64,000 bases of DNA from Nitrososphaerota archaeon. GTDB lineage: Archaea; Thermoproteota; Nitrososphaeria; Nitrososphaerales; Gagatemarchaeaceae. The stretch lies in NCBI GenBank assembly GCA_028867035.1, contig JAGWHB010000003.1:242960-306959 (forward strand), written 5' to 3'. This document shows, in pieces, positions 51,219-58,751 of this stretch (position 1 is its first letter; every line of letters begins with the position of its first letter). The notes beneath the pieces were generated by a model. That model saw only the letters and a list, made by a program, of their open reading frames with translations. It did no database searches and was not told where the DNA came from. A program made the translations under genes and the position numbers.

Positions 51219-51961
51219 GGGAACTGCACAGGCAGGACGTAATAAAAGGAATAGGCGGCAAGGGCGAACAGGACAACGGCTGCCACCGCCACAGCTTTGT
51301 CCTTGACGCTGGTCTTGTACTCAGGGAGAGACGTGGGCTTCGGCACGGCGCCGTAGGCGCGCGACTCCATGGCCTCCGCCAGCTCCCCGCTCCTGACGAC
51401 GGAGTTGACGACCAGTGGTATGAGTATCGGAATCATGTTCCTCACCCTGCGAAGTACGTTCCCCTTCTCAAGCTCCAGCCCCCTCGACTTCTGGGCGTCC
51501 ATGATCTGCATCGTGTCGAGCATCATCACCGGGATGAACCTCACCGCTGTCACGAATGCGAAGACGATGTCCCGCGGTAGCCTGAATGCCTTCATCACCT
51601 GCTCGAGCTCGTCCGGGGAGGTCGTGATGAAGAAGAGGCTGGTCGACACCACGATGGCCACGAACCTGACCGAGTACAGGAGAGACGTCTCCAGGTTCCT
51701 TGTGAAGATGAAGTTCAGCGCGAAGATGAACACGGAGAACGTCCCGGTGAACGCCATCGTCCGCGCGACCCTCTTCAGCACGGTGGCGACCGCCGCGACA
51801 GCTATCATGAATGCGAGGACCATGACCAGCTCGTACACCGACCTGACGAGGAGCGTCGTCACGAACATCAGCCCGGAGATCAGCAGCTTGACCCTGGGGT
51901 CAAGCGTGTGGTAGACCGACGTCCCCCTTCTGAAAATGAACCCGCCGCTGAGCCACATCAT
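51215..51961 (-). CDS. ecfT: ECF transporter transmembrane component EcfT
   Basis: 248 residues with five or so helices. The two coupling motifs that contact the ATPases are DAQKSRGLELEKGN and ESRAYGAVPKPT. SVYHTLDPRVKLLISGLMFV is the usual EcfT opening. ATG 51961 overlaps the ATPase stop (ATGATG), which excludes the much longer reading frame upstream. It joins two ATPases and an S component in a vitamin importer. Confidence 0.92.
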   Translation of the reverse strand: MMWLSGGFIFRRGTSVYHTLDPRVKLLISGLMFVTTLLVRSVYELVMVLAFMIAVAAVATVLKRVARTMAFTGTFSVFIFALNFIFTRNLETSLLYSVRFVAIVVSTSLFFITTSPDELEQVMKAFRLPRDIVFAFVTAVRFIPVMMLDTMQIMDAQKSRGLELEKGNVLRRVRNMIPILIPLVVNSVVRSGELAEAMESRAYGAVPKPTSLPEYKTSVKDKAVAVAAVVLFALAAYSFYYVLPVQFP

Positions 51962-52770
51962 GGCCTTCTGTCCCCCTCCACCCAGCGCCTGGCCTCGAGA
52001 GCATAGATGAACGGCTGAGCGGGCCTGCTCGGCAGCCCCTGGTAGAATGACACCAGCTGCGGCTGGACCACCCTCGCCGAATCGAGCAGGGCGCCGTCCT
52101 GCATGAGCCGCCCCGCAGGCCCGTCCCCCACCACCCTCCCCGCCTTCATCACCACGATCCTGGGCTGGATGGGCCAGAGGAACTCGATGTCGTGGGATAC
52201 GACCACCACCGTCTTTCCAGTCGACCTCAGCAGCTTGATTGTACCAGCGAGTTTCTCCTTCTGGATAGAATCCTGCCCCACCGTAGGCTCGTCGAGTATC
52301 ACCACCTGGGGGTCCCAGGCAAGGATGCACGCTAGGGTGAGCCTCTTCTTCTCCCCCCCGCTGAGTACGAGGGGAGATGACTTCCTGTACTCCTCCAGCC
52401 CGAAAAGCTCCAGCCCCCATGTCACCCTGTTCTGGACTAGCTCCGGCGAAAACCCGAAGTTCCTGAGACCGAACGCCATCTCCTCCTCGACGCTCTCAGA
52501 AAAGAGCTGATGGTCGGGGTTCTGGAACGCCACCCCCACCTTCCTTGACAGCTTCGCCGTGCTCGTCGACCTGGTGTCCTCTCCGTCAACCAGTACCCTG
52601 CCCGTGGTCGGCTTCAGAAGGCCGGTCACATGCTTCACAAGGGTCGTCTTGCCTGCCCCGTTCTCCCCCACGAGGGCCACCGTCTCGCCCGTCTCTACCT
52701 TGAGGCTGACCCCGTCGAGGGCCTTCACCCCGTTCTGGTGGACGAACGTCACGTCCTGTAGCTCGATCAT
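51958..52770 (-). CDS. ecfA2: ECF transporter ATPase (second copy)
   Basis: 270 residues. Walker A LVGENGAGKTTLVKHVTG, Q-loop VAFQNPDHQLFSESVEEEMA, signature VLSGGEKKRLTLACIL, Walker B VVILDEPTVGQDS and switch His VVVVSHDIEFL. Start overlaps the first ATPase stop by 4 nt (ATGA-type). With the first ATPase it forms the heterodimer that drives the ECF importer. Confidence 0.93.
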   Translation of the reverse strand: MIELQDVTFVHQNGVKALDGVSLKVETGETVALVGENGAGKTTLVKHVTGLLKPTTGRVLVDGEDTRSTSTAKLSRKVGVAFQNPDHQLFSESVEEEMAFGLRNFGFSPELVQNRVTWGLELFGLEEYRKSSPLVLSGGEKKRLTLACILAWDPQVVILDEPTVGQDSIQKEKLAGTIKLLRSTGKTVVVVSHDIEFLWPIQPRIVVMKAGRVVGDGPAGRLMQDGALLDSARVVQPQLVSFYQGLPSRPAQPFIYALEARRWVEGDRRP

Positions 52771-53618
52771 CTGCCGCGCCCCACTTTCGCTGCCAGCTCC
52801 GCGGGCGTCATCAGCCTGTCCGTGCTGACCAGCCCTCCCCCCGCGAGCATCTTCTGTACCTTGGTCACGGCCGGAGTGGCCACCCCGTATTTGTCCGCCT
52901 CTTCCCCAAACAGGACATCCCTGGGCGTCCCCTCGAGCGCCTTCCTTCCCTCGTTCATCACCACCAGCCTGTCCGCCACCCTGACGAGCAGGTCGAGCCT
53001 GTGCTCCACTACGACGAAGGTCGTCCCCAGCTCCTTCCTCAGCCTCACGACGAGGTCGACCAGCTCCCCCGCCGTCTTCGGGTCCAGCAGGGAGGTGGGC
53101 TCGTCCAGGATCACAAGCTTCGGCCGCATCGCGAGCACCCCGGCCAGGGCGACCCTCTGCTTCTGACCGTCCGAGAGCTCATGGGGAGCGCGCAGCGCCA
53201 GGTCCCCAATGCCCAGCAGTCGCATGGCCTCGTCCACCCTCTCTCTCATCTCAGGCCTGGGAATCCCCAGGTTCTCCAGCCCGAACGCCACGTCCCTCTC
53301 GACAGTGAACATGAAGATCTGGTTCTCGGGGTTCTGGAAGAGGAATCCCACTTTCTGCGCGAGGTCCCTCATGTTCGAGCCCTTGACGCCCGCCCCCGCC
53401 ACTCGGACCTCCCCCGAATACTCCCCACTGTACATGTGTGGGATCAACCCGTTGACGGCCCTTAGCAGGGTGGATTTCCCGCACCCCGACGGCCCTGCCA
53501 AGACGACTATCTCCCCCTCGGGGACATTTAGGCTGAAGTCCGCCACAGCCTTCCGCGGGGAGTCAGGATAACTGAAATTCAGGTCGTCTATCTCGAGGAT
53601 GTTCCCCAAGTGATTCAC
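52767..53618 (-). CDS. ecfA1: ECF transporter ATPase (first copy)
   Basis: 283 residues. Walker A VLAGPSGCGKSTLLRAVNG, Q-loop GFLFQNPENQIFMFTVERDV, signature ELSDGQKQRVALAGVL (Asp replaces the usual first Gly), Walker B LVILDEPTSLLDP and VVVEHRLDLLV. The C-terminal ~60 residues form the ECF ATPase dimer patch. It lies 12 nt after the S-component gene. Confidence 0.93.
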   Translation of the reverse strand: MNHLGNILEIDDLNFSYPDSPRKAVADFSLNVPEGEIVVLAGPSGCGKSTLLRAVNGLIPHMYSGEYSGEVRVAGAGVKGSNMRDLAQKVGFLFQNPENQIFMFTVERDVAFGLENLGIPRPEMRERVDEAMRLLGIGDLALRAPHELSDGQKQRVALAGVLAMRPKLVILDEPTSLLDPKTAGELVDLVVRLRKELGTTFVVVEHRLDLLVRVADRLVVMNEGRKALEGTPRDVLFGEEADKYGVATPAVTKVQKMLAGGGLVSTDRLMTPAELAAKVGRGR

Positions 53619-53630
53619 AGGGCCGCCGGT

Positions 53631-54215
53631 CTAGGAGGTAAAACCTTCTCCCGGAAGCCCCCCGATGGCCCGCGACCTCGAAACAAGAGCGCGGGTGATC
53701 CCAAAGGAGGCGGGGACGACGTACAGAGCCACGGTCGCATTGAAGACGGCGATCAGCTCAAGGAGCCCCGGCACGGCCGCCTGGGTGACGCCAAAGGACC
53801 CGAACCCGATTGGATAAGGTTGCGCGAGCACGGCCCAGTTAACCACGGTCATGACCGCCGTCCTGGTCGCCGCCCCCAACACGGTCGAGCTGAGCACGAG
53901 CGCTCCGGTCCCCCTGCCCCTGGTGAGCCTCCTTGCGGCCAGGACGCCCGCGAACATGGAGACCTCGGCCACCAGGTTGTAGAGCGGTCCTGTGGGGAGT
54001 CCCCCAGGATTGATGAACTCGAGGGCGAGGCCGTTCAGCGCCGCCACCGCCAACCCCCCCTCCAATCCCAGGAGCAGCAGCGCCAGAAGCACGGGAATCT
54101 CCCAGATCCCATAGAGCAGGAAGCCAGCGTAGGGAGCCGGGACAGTCAGGCCATTCAGGACCACCGCCATCGCTGTGAGAAGCGCGACGAGGCTTAACCA
54201 CCGAGACCTCCGCAT
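53631..54215 (-). CDS. ECF transporter substrate-binding (S) component, probably riboflavin
   Basis: 194 residues, six membrane helices. It starts LSLVALLTAMAVVLNGLTVP and contains GFLLYGIWEIPVLLALLLLG, GPLYNLVAEVSMFAGVLA and GFGSFGVTQAAVPGLLEL. The fold is that of an ECF S component (RibU/BioY/ThiT group). Riboflavin is proposed because the divergent neighbour is a riboflavin kinase with a DNA-binding domain and shares a promoter region; the sequence alone does not name the vitamin. Confidence 0.78.
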   Translation of the reverse strand: MRRSRWLSLVALLTAMAVVLNGLTVPAPYAGFLLYGIWEIPVLLALLLLGLEGGLAVAALNGLALEFINPGGLPTGPLYNLVAEVSMFAGVLAARRLTRGRGTGALVLSSTVLGAATRTAVMTVVNWAVLAQPYPIGFGSFGVTQAAVPGLLELIAVFNATVALYVVPASFGITRALVSRSRAIGGLPGEGFTS

Positions 54216-54256
54216 GGGATCGGCAGGAATCAGGTATCCTTATAATAGTATGGTAA

Positions 54257-54274
54257 CTACAAACTTACTTGTAG
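54257..54274. promoter_or_regulatory. Inverted repeat CTACAA-acttac-TTGTAG, candidate RbkR operator
   Basis: A perfect 6-bp inverted repeat ends one base before the ribK/rbkR ATG. A TATA-like CCTTATAATAG (54238-54248) precedes it and also reads as a TATA box for the divergent S-component gene. A dimeric regulator bound here would cover the kinase start and sit next to the transporter promoter. Confidence 0.55.
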
Positions 54275-55021
54275 ATGCCGAAAAGAACGGGAGCCCCCAC
54301 TGAGAAGTCCCTGGTCACCCTGCTCGAGCTCGCCAGGATGGGCGCCTCTTACTCCTACTCCGAAGTGTCTTCGGCGAAGCTCGGAGAGGCACTTGGCTTG
54401 ACACAGCAGGCTGCCTCCCGAAGACTGATTGACCTAGAATCAGCCGGCTTTGTCTCGCGTGTGCACTCCGGCCATTCCCTGAAAGTCTGCCTTACCACGG
54501 CGGGCCTCGGGGCGGTCCGTTCGTTCTACGGCGAACTGACCGACGTCTTCGAGAAGACACGCGGAAAACTGACCTTTGCGGGGAAGGTGTTCAGCGGGAT
54601 AGGAAAAGGAGGTTACTACGTCGGGCACCCGGAATACCAGAAGAGGTTCGATGCAGCTCTGGGGTACAGACCCTATCCCGGCACTCTGAACGTGAAGTTG
54701 GAAGAGGACCGCTACATCGAGCAGCTGAAGAGCCTCAGGTCCATGGGTGGGATAAGGGTCGAGGGCTTCATGCGGGGCAAGGAATGGTTCAGCCCCCTCA
54801 CCTGCTTCGACGGCGTCATGTCAGGGGAGCGTGTGACCCTCCTACTCATAGATGTCACCCACTACAACGAGAGCGTGGTCGAGCTGATCTCGCCGGTCTT
54901 TCTGCGTGGAAAGCTTGGCCTGAAGGACGGCGACCTGGTCACCTTCACCATCGACGCTGCCAGCCTGGCTCCGGCCATCTTTCCCTCAAGGCCCCCTGGA
55001 AGTTCCGATGGCCTTATCTAG
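54275..55021 (+). CDS. ribK: CTP-dependent riboflavin kinase with N-terminal HTH (RbkR type)
   Basis: 248 residues. Residues ~1-90 form a MarR-like winged helix (LGEALGLTQQAASRRLIDLE, SAGFVSRVHSGHSLKVCLTT). Residues ~100-235 are the archaeal riboflavin kinase: GKVFSGIGKGGYYVGHPEY, GYRPYPGTLNVKLEE, VTLLLIDVTHYNESVVELIS and GKLGLKDGDLVTFT. The kinase makes FMN from riboflavin with CTP. RbkR proteins of this architecture also repress riboflavin genes. The position, divergent from an ECF importer, fits that role exactly. Confidence 0.92.
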   Translation: MPKRTGAPTEKSLVTLLELARMGASYSYSEVSSAKLGEALGLTQQAASRRLIDLESAGFVSRVHSGHSLKVCLTTAGLGAVRSFYGELTDVFEKTRGKLTFAGKVFSGIGKGGYYVGHPEYQKRFDAALGYRPYPGTLNVKLEEDRYIEQLKSLRSMGGIRVEGFMRGKEWFSPLTCFDGVMSGERVTLLLIDVTHYNESVVELISPVFLRGKLGLKDGDLVTFTIDAASLAPAIFPSRPPGSSDGLI

Positions 55022-55045
55022 AAACATACCCCTCCGATTCTGGGC

Positions 55046-55576
55046 TTGCCTCAGGAGATCCTGATCCTCGTCGACGATGACGACAATGAAATCGGCACCG
55101 ACACCCGCGAGAACTGCCACGCGGGCAAAGGGAAGAGACACAGGGCATACACCGCCCTGATGTTTCACAAAGGAAAGCTCCTCCTCCAGCAGAGGAGCGG
55201 CAAGAAGCTGCTCTGGCCAGGAGCGTGGGACGTCTCCTTCACCAGCCATGTATACCCGGGGGAGACCTATCAGCAGGCGGCCGCCCGCCGGGCTGCCCAG
55301 GAGCTCGGCGCCAACATAGGAATGCTCGAGGACGTCCAATCCTTCGTCTATTTCGCCCCCCAGGGGGACAACGCCGAAAACGAGTTCTGCCGGGTGCTCG
55401 TCGGCGACTTCGACGGAAAGATCACCCCAAACCGGGAGGAGATGATGAACGTCAGGTGGGCGAATGTGAAAGACGTCGTGTCCGACCTAAAGGCCCACCC
55501 GGACGCCTACACCCCGTGGTTCAAACTGTCCTTCGAAGGCTTCCTGAAGAGCCCGACCGCGAGAAGGTATGCCTAG
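55046..55576 (+). CDS. Nudix protein, isopentenyl-diphosphate isomerase (type I)-like
   Basis: 176 residues from TTG 55046. Residues resembling IDI1: KRHRAYTALMFHKGKLLLQQ, WPGAWDVSFTSHVYPGETYQ, AARRAAQELG (Nudix helix), NEFCRVLVGDF (metal Glu) and DAYTPWFKLSFEGFL. The position of the catalytic Cys in IDI1 (in the CxxH near SHVYPGE) is Thr/Ser here. It may therefore be a Nudix hydrolase of the YfcD type rather than a working isomerase. It is 24 nt after ribK, and ends with a 4-nt convergent overlap with the DHH gene. Confidence 0.7.
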   Translation: MPQEILILVDDDDNEIGTDTRENCHAGKGKRHRAYTALMFHKGKLLLQQRSGKKLLWPGAWDVSFTSHVYPGETYQQAAARRAAQELGANIGMLEDVQSFVYFAPQGDNAENEFCRVLVGDFDGKITPNREEMMNVRWANVKDVVSDLKAHPDAYTPWFKLSFEGFLKSPTARRYA

Positions 55577-56577
55577 TCGACGCTTCTGATTTCGCCCAGG
55601 AGCTCCCCTATCTTCTTCACGGTAGCTTCCATCGCCTCCTCCTCCCCTACGTCCGTGGAGAATGACGCGGCGGTGGAGTGGCCCCCGCCGTGCCCGCCCA
55701 GACTCCTCGACACCTCGTCGGCCACCTGCGTGCCGAGCTTGACCCCCGTCCGCTCGTGGAACCTCTGGGCCGACCTCATGCTCACCCTCGTCTCTCCGTC
55801 CGACTCCCCTCCCACCACCGCGACGTCCGCCCCCAGGTAAACCAGGGACCTGGCGACGTGCGCCTGGAACGAGCCCACGGAGCTTGTCGCCACAACCCAC
55901 TCCCCAGCTTTGTAGATCTTGAGCCTCTGGGCTCCCTTGAGCTTCGCAAGCACCTCCCCGTAGTCCGGCGTGCTCCGAAGCTCCCTTCTGGCGAGGGCCA
56001 GATCGGCCCCGGAGTCCATGAGCTTCACCACCGCCCTCAACCCCCCGGGGCTCGCGATGGCCAGATGGGAAGAGTCGAACATTATGGCCTCGAGGAGCGC
56101 CTGTGCTGTCGGCCCGTCAGGGGCCACGCCCGCCTCCTCGAAGAGCGCGAAGACCACCTCGGCGGCAGAAGTTGCTGCCTCGTCCACCACGACCCTGTCG
56201 TAGGCCCTCCCGTCCCTCAACGGGTGGTGGTCGACCAGGACCTTCAGCCCCTTGCTGCTGCTCATCTTCTCCCTCCACTCGTTGAGCAGCTCTTCCCCAC
56301 CCACGTCCACCGCCACGAAAAGGTCGTAGTCCTCCGCGCTGTCATCGAGCGTCGGGTGGGGGAACCGCTTGCTCAGCTTTTCAGTGAGCGCCGTCATCCC
56401 CCCCGGAGTGGCTATGACGACCTCGCACTCGGGCACCTGTGCGCGTATCAGCCTGGAGATTGCGAAGGCGGAAAGGTAGGCGTCAGCGTCGGCGTTCCTG
56501 TGGCAGACGACGACGGCCCTGTGGAGGTCCTTCGCGTCAAGAAACGGGAACTTCTTCAGCCTTGTATCAAGAGTCAA
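55573..56577 (-). CDS. DHH/DHHA1 phosphoesterase family protein
   Basis: 334 residues. DHH motifs are VVCHRNADADAYLSAFA (I), LFVAVDVGG (II), VLVDHHPLRDG (III) and EAIMFDSSHLAIASP (IV). The DHHA1 substrate-binding tail ends GGHGGGHSTAASFS. These Mn-dependent enzymes cleave small oligonucleotides or cyclic dinucleotides (RecJ/NrnA group). In many archaea this gene sits next to prefoldin beta, as here (13 nt gap), which places it in the RNA-processing neighbourhood. Confidence 0.88.
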   Translation of the reverse strand: MTLDTRLKKFPFLDAKDLHRAVVVCHRNADADAYLSAFAISRLIRAQVPECEVVIATPGGMTALTEKLSKRFPHPTLDDSAEDYDLFVAVDVGGEELLNEWREKMSSSKGLKVLVDHHPLRDGRAYDRVVVDEAATSAAEVVFALFEEAGVAPDGPTAQALLEAIMFDSSHLAIASPGGLRAVVKLMDSGADLALARRELRSTPDYGEVLAKLKGAQRLKIYKAGEWVVATSSVGSFQAHVARSLVYLGADVAVVGGESDGETRVSMRSAQRFHERTGVKLGTQVADEVSRSLGGHGGGHSTAASFSTDVGEEEAMEATVKKIGELLGEIRSVD

Positions 56578-56590
56578 GGGGCGCCACGGA

Positions 56591-56971
56591 TCAGGCGTCT
56601 CCGGGGGGCTGTGTCTGAGGCTGCTTTGTCTTCACCGCGTCGTCTATCTTGGTCTGAAGATCCTTGAGCGTCTCCCTGAACCTCGACTCCTGCTTGGCAA
56701 GCACCATCTTCCGGGTGTTGGCCAGCTCCTTCTTCTCGCCGAGCTCTTTCACCACGTCCTCCTTCTTCACCTTGACCAGCAGGTTCCCTGCGAACTTGTA
56801 GACCTGCTCGTCGTCTGAAGCCTTCCCCAGCTCCTCGAGCGCCTTCTCCGTCTCCCCCAGCTCGAGCTCCACCTGCTGCTTCTGGGCCAGCACCGCCTGC
56901 AGGTTCTGCTGAGTCTGGTCGTACCTCGCGAGCTGCTCCCTCAGATACGGCGGAAGTTCTGGCTGACTCAA
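56591..56971 (-). CDS. pfdB: Prefoldin subunit beta
   Basis: 126 residues. Two long coiled-coil helices (QLARYDQTQQNLQAVLAQKQ; LANTRKMVLAKQESRFRETL) flank the beta hairpin VYKFAGNLLVKVKKEDVVKE. Prefoldin holds nascent proteins and passes them to the thermosome. It normally follows the eL43 gene in archaeal clusters; here a tnpB element lies between them. Confidence 0.93.
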   Translation of the reverse strand: MSQPELPPYLREQLARYDQTQQNLQAVLAQKQQVELELGETEKALEELGKASDDEQVYKFAGNLLVKVKKEDVVKELGEKKELANTRKMVLAKQESRFRETLKDLQTKIDDAVKTKQPQTQPPGDA

Positions 56972-57080
56972 TTTTCGAGACTTCGACCTTCGTCTCTACT
57001 TAAAGCCTTTCGACATTGACACTGCCATTTTCCGTCACATGATGTGGGGCGTTATATGCTGCGCTCAAATAGGATGGTAA

Positions 57081-58322
57081 TTGCGTGCGACAAAGTGCGT
57101 GGCTCAGACCTTCCACAACGATTCTATTGACGGCCTTCTGAGAGACTGCCTTGTCCTCACCTACAATGCCATGAACAACGGGGAAGAGAACCACATCACT
57201 AACAGGAAGGGGATGAGGATGTTCTACCGGTCGCTGAAGGGGGTCGAGCTTCCTTCCTGCTACAAACTAGGGGTGATAACGAGGGCATGCGCCGTCCTGA
57301 AGAGTAGGCTGAAGAGCATGAAGAGAAGTGTAGAGACGGGGCACCCCAGACAGCTAAGGCCGATGGTCTGCATAACCTCCGGGTTCTTCGTCACCATGAA
57401 GGGGAGGCTGTTCATCCCTTTGAAGCGCGACAGGTACGTCGACGTCCCCTTGAACGCCTACGTCCAGGATAGGCTAGAAGGGATGAAGGTCAGAAGCCTA
57501 ACCATCACACCTGACTCACTCTCTTTCTGCATTTCCGAGGAAGTCGAGCCGATGCCCGTCAAGACCGTGTACGGGGTCGACAGGAACGAGAAGAACCTTA
57601 CCTTCGGGAATGCTGATGGAGTGGTCCAGTTGGACATGTCGAAAGCGGTCAGGATCAGACAGACGACGAGAGAGATAGTGGGGTCCTTTAAGAGGAACGA
57701 CGTCAGGGTAAGTAAGAAGATTGCTTCGAAGTACTGGAAGAGGGCAAACCACAGGACGGACCAAATGCTGCATGCTGCGACGAACTTTATTGTGAACGCC
57801 GCAGCCATGAATGGTGCGGCCATCGCACTCGAGGACCTCGAGGGTATCAGGAAGATGTACCAAAGAGGAAACAAACAGGGGCCTGATTATCGCTTTCGAC
57901 TGAACTCATGGCCCCATTGGAAAGCCAAGCGAATGCTGGAATACAAGTCAGGATGGAACGGTGTTACAGAGATTCATCTTACGAAGTCTGAGACCCGCGG
58001 GTCCTCAAGTGTGCACCATGCGTGCGGGGAGAAGCTCCACAGCCCCGAAAGGGGCGATGCTGTGCACAGGAGGATGCTCTGGTGTCAGGCCTGTAAGATA
58101 TGGGTGGACAGGGACGTGAACGCCGCGGTGGTCCTGTCCCAAAGGGGGCTGGCACGGTTCGCCAGTTCCCTTCCCCGACTACAAAGTCCCTCGCAACGAG
58201 AGTCTTTTGAAGTTGGGGAGGAAGGGCTGGCAGGTGAAGCAATGAAGGGGAACGGGACGACGACCTCAATCCTCAGAGTCGATGCCAGCAAGTTGAGGAC
58301 TCGTCGGGTGACGAGTTCTTGA
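57081..58322 (+). CDS. tnpB: TnpB-type RNA-guided nuclease/transposase (IS605 OrfB family)
   Basis: 413 residues from TTG 57081, which follows an in-frame TAA and a GTTATATG box ~25 nt upstream. The RuvC residues are complete: VYGVDRNEKNLTFG (Asp167), IALEDLEGIRKMY (Glu251) and VDRDVNAAVVLSQRG (Asp345). The zinc ribbon reads VHHACG...LWCQACK, so the first Cys is His. TnpB uses an omega RNA from the element end to cut DNA. No tnpA is present, so the element is non-autonomous for transposition. A hairpin marks the right end at 58299-58316. Intact active site suggests recent arrival. Confidence 0.9.
   Translation: MRATKCVAQTFHNDSIDGLLRDCLVLTYNAMNNGEENHITNRKGMRMFYRSLKGVELPSCYKLGVITRACAVLKSRLKSMKRSVETGHPRQLRPMVCITSGFFVTMKGRLFIPLKRDRYVDVPLNAYVQDRLEGMKVRSLTITPDSLSFCISEEVEPMPVKTVYGVDRNEKNLTFGNADGVVQLDMSKAVRIRQTTREIVGSFKRNDVRVSKKIASKYWKRANHRTDQMLHAATNFIVNAAAMNGAAIALEDLEGIRKMYQRGNKQGPDYRFRLNSWPHWKAKRMLEYKSGWNGVTEIHLTKSETRGSSSVHHACGEKLHSPERGDAVHRRMLWCQACKIWVDRDVNAAVVLSQRGLARFASSLPRLQSPSQRESFEVGEEGLAGEAMKGNGTTTSILRVDASKLRTRRVTSS
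58299..58316 (+). repeat. Hairpin ACTCGTC-GGGT-GACGAGT at the tnpB element right end
   Basis: A perfect 7-bp stem with a 4-base loop overlaps the last codons of tnpB and ends 4 nt before its stop. Subterminal hairpins at this place are typical of IS200/IS605-type right ends and of the 3' part of the omega RNA. A possible left-end hairpin, CACAT-G-ATGTG, lies at 57036-57046. Exact ends are not defined. Confidence 0.55.
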
Positions 58323-58336
58323 CAGAACCTCGAGGC

Positions 58337-58513
58337 TTACACGACTGTCCTGACTTTTTCCAGGATGGCCCTGGCCTTTTTTGCCACATCGTCTGGCCCC
58401 GACCCAACCACCTTCACCTCGCAAACCTCGCCTTCCAAGACCGCCGAAGGTATGGCTTCCTTGATTTTGGCGGCCGTCCCTCTGTCGGCCTTGAAAGTGA
58501 CCTTCAGCGACAC
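58337..58513 (-). CDS. Small protein downstream of eL43, unknown (position of pcc1 in other archaea)
   Basis: 58 residues from GTG 58513: SLKVTFKADRGTAAKIKEAI, PSAVLEGEVCEVKVVGSGPD, DVAKKARAILEKVRTVV. A beta-alpha-beta-beta-alpha pattern is visible. It starts 13 nt after eL43 and ends just before the tnpB element. In many archaea the KEOPS subunit Pcc1 lies here, and fold size is similar, but I do not see diagnostic residues. Supported by codon pattern and operon position. Confidence 0.55.
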   Translation of the reverse strand: MSLKVTFKADRGTAAKIKEAIPSAVLEGEVCEVKVVGSGPDDVAKKARAILEKVRTVV

Positions 58514-58526
58514 GGACTCTATGGGT

Positions 58527-58751
58527 CTACCTTGATTTCGCTTGGGCGAGGTCGAAGGCGCCTCCGGCCACTGTGTAGCCGCACGACTTGCACTTCCAGA
58601 TCCCGGACGAGGTCCTGGCGAGCCTCATGCTCGAGCAAGAAGGGCACTCCCTGGCCTGCTTCAGCGTCCTGAAAATCCTGGCGTATCTCTTCCTCAGTGT
58701 GCCGCCGTATTTCGCCCCGAGCCCCCTGAGGCTCTCGTTTGCCTTCGGCAC
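58527..58751 (-). CDS. rpl37ae: Ribosomal protein eL43 (L37Ae)
   Basis: 74 residues. The zinc ribbon has both CxxC pairs (ECPSCSSMRLARTSSGIWKC, then KSCGYTVAGGAFDLAQAKS). The N-terminus GAKYGGTLRKRYARI is the basic rRNA-binding part. GTG start overlaps the rrp42 stop by one base (TAGTG), so it is translated with the exosome genes. Confidence 0.95.
   Translation of the reverse strand: MPKANESLRGLGAKYGGTLRKRYARIFRTLKQARECPSCSSMRLARTSSGIWKCKSCGYTVAGGAFDLAQAKSR

Noticed and set aside
55678..56667. 329-codon plus-strand frame opposite the DHH gene
   Set aside because: Antisense shadow of a conserved enzyme; composition is typical of out-of-frame GC-rich DNA.
57036..57046. CACATGATGTG as the definite left end of the tnpB element
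   Set aside because: Only a short palindrome; without an empty-site comparison the left boundary cannot be fixed.
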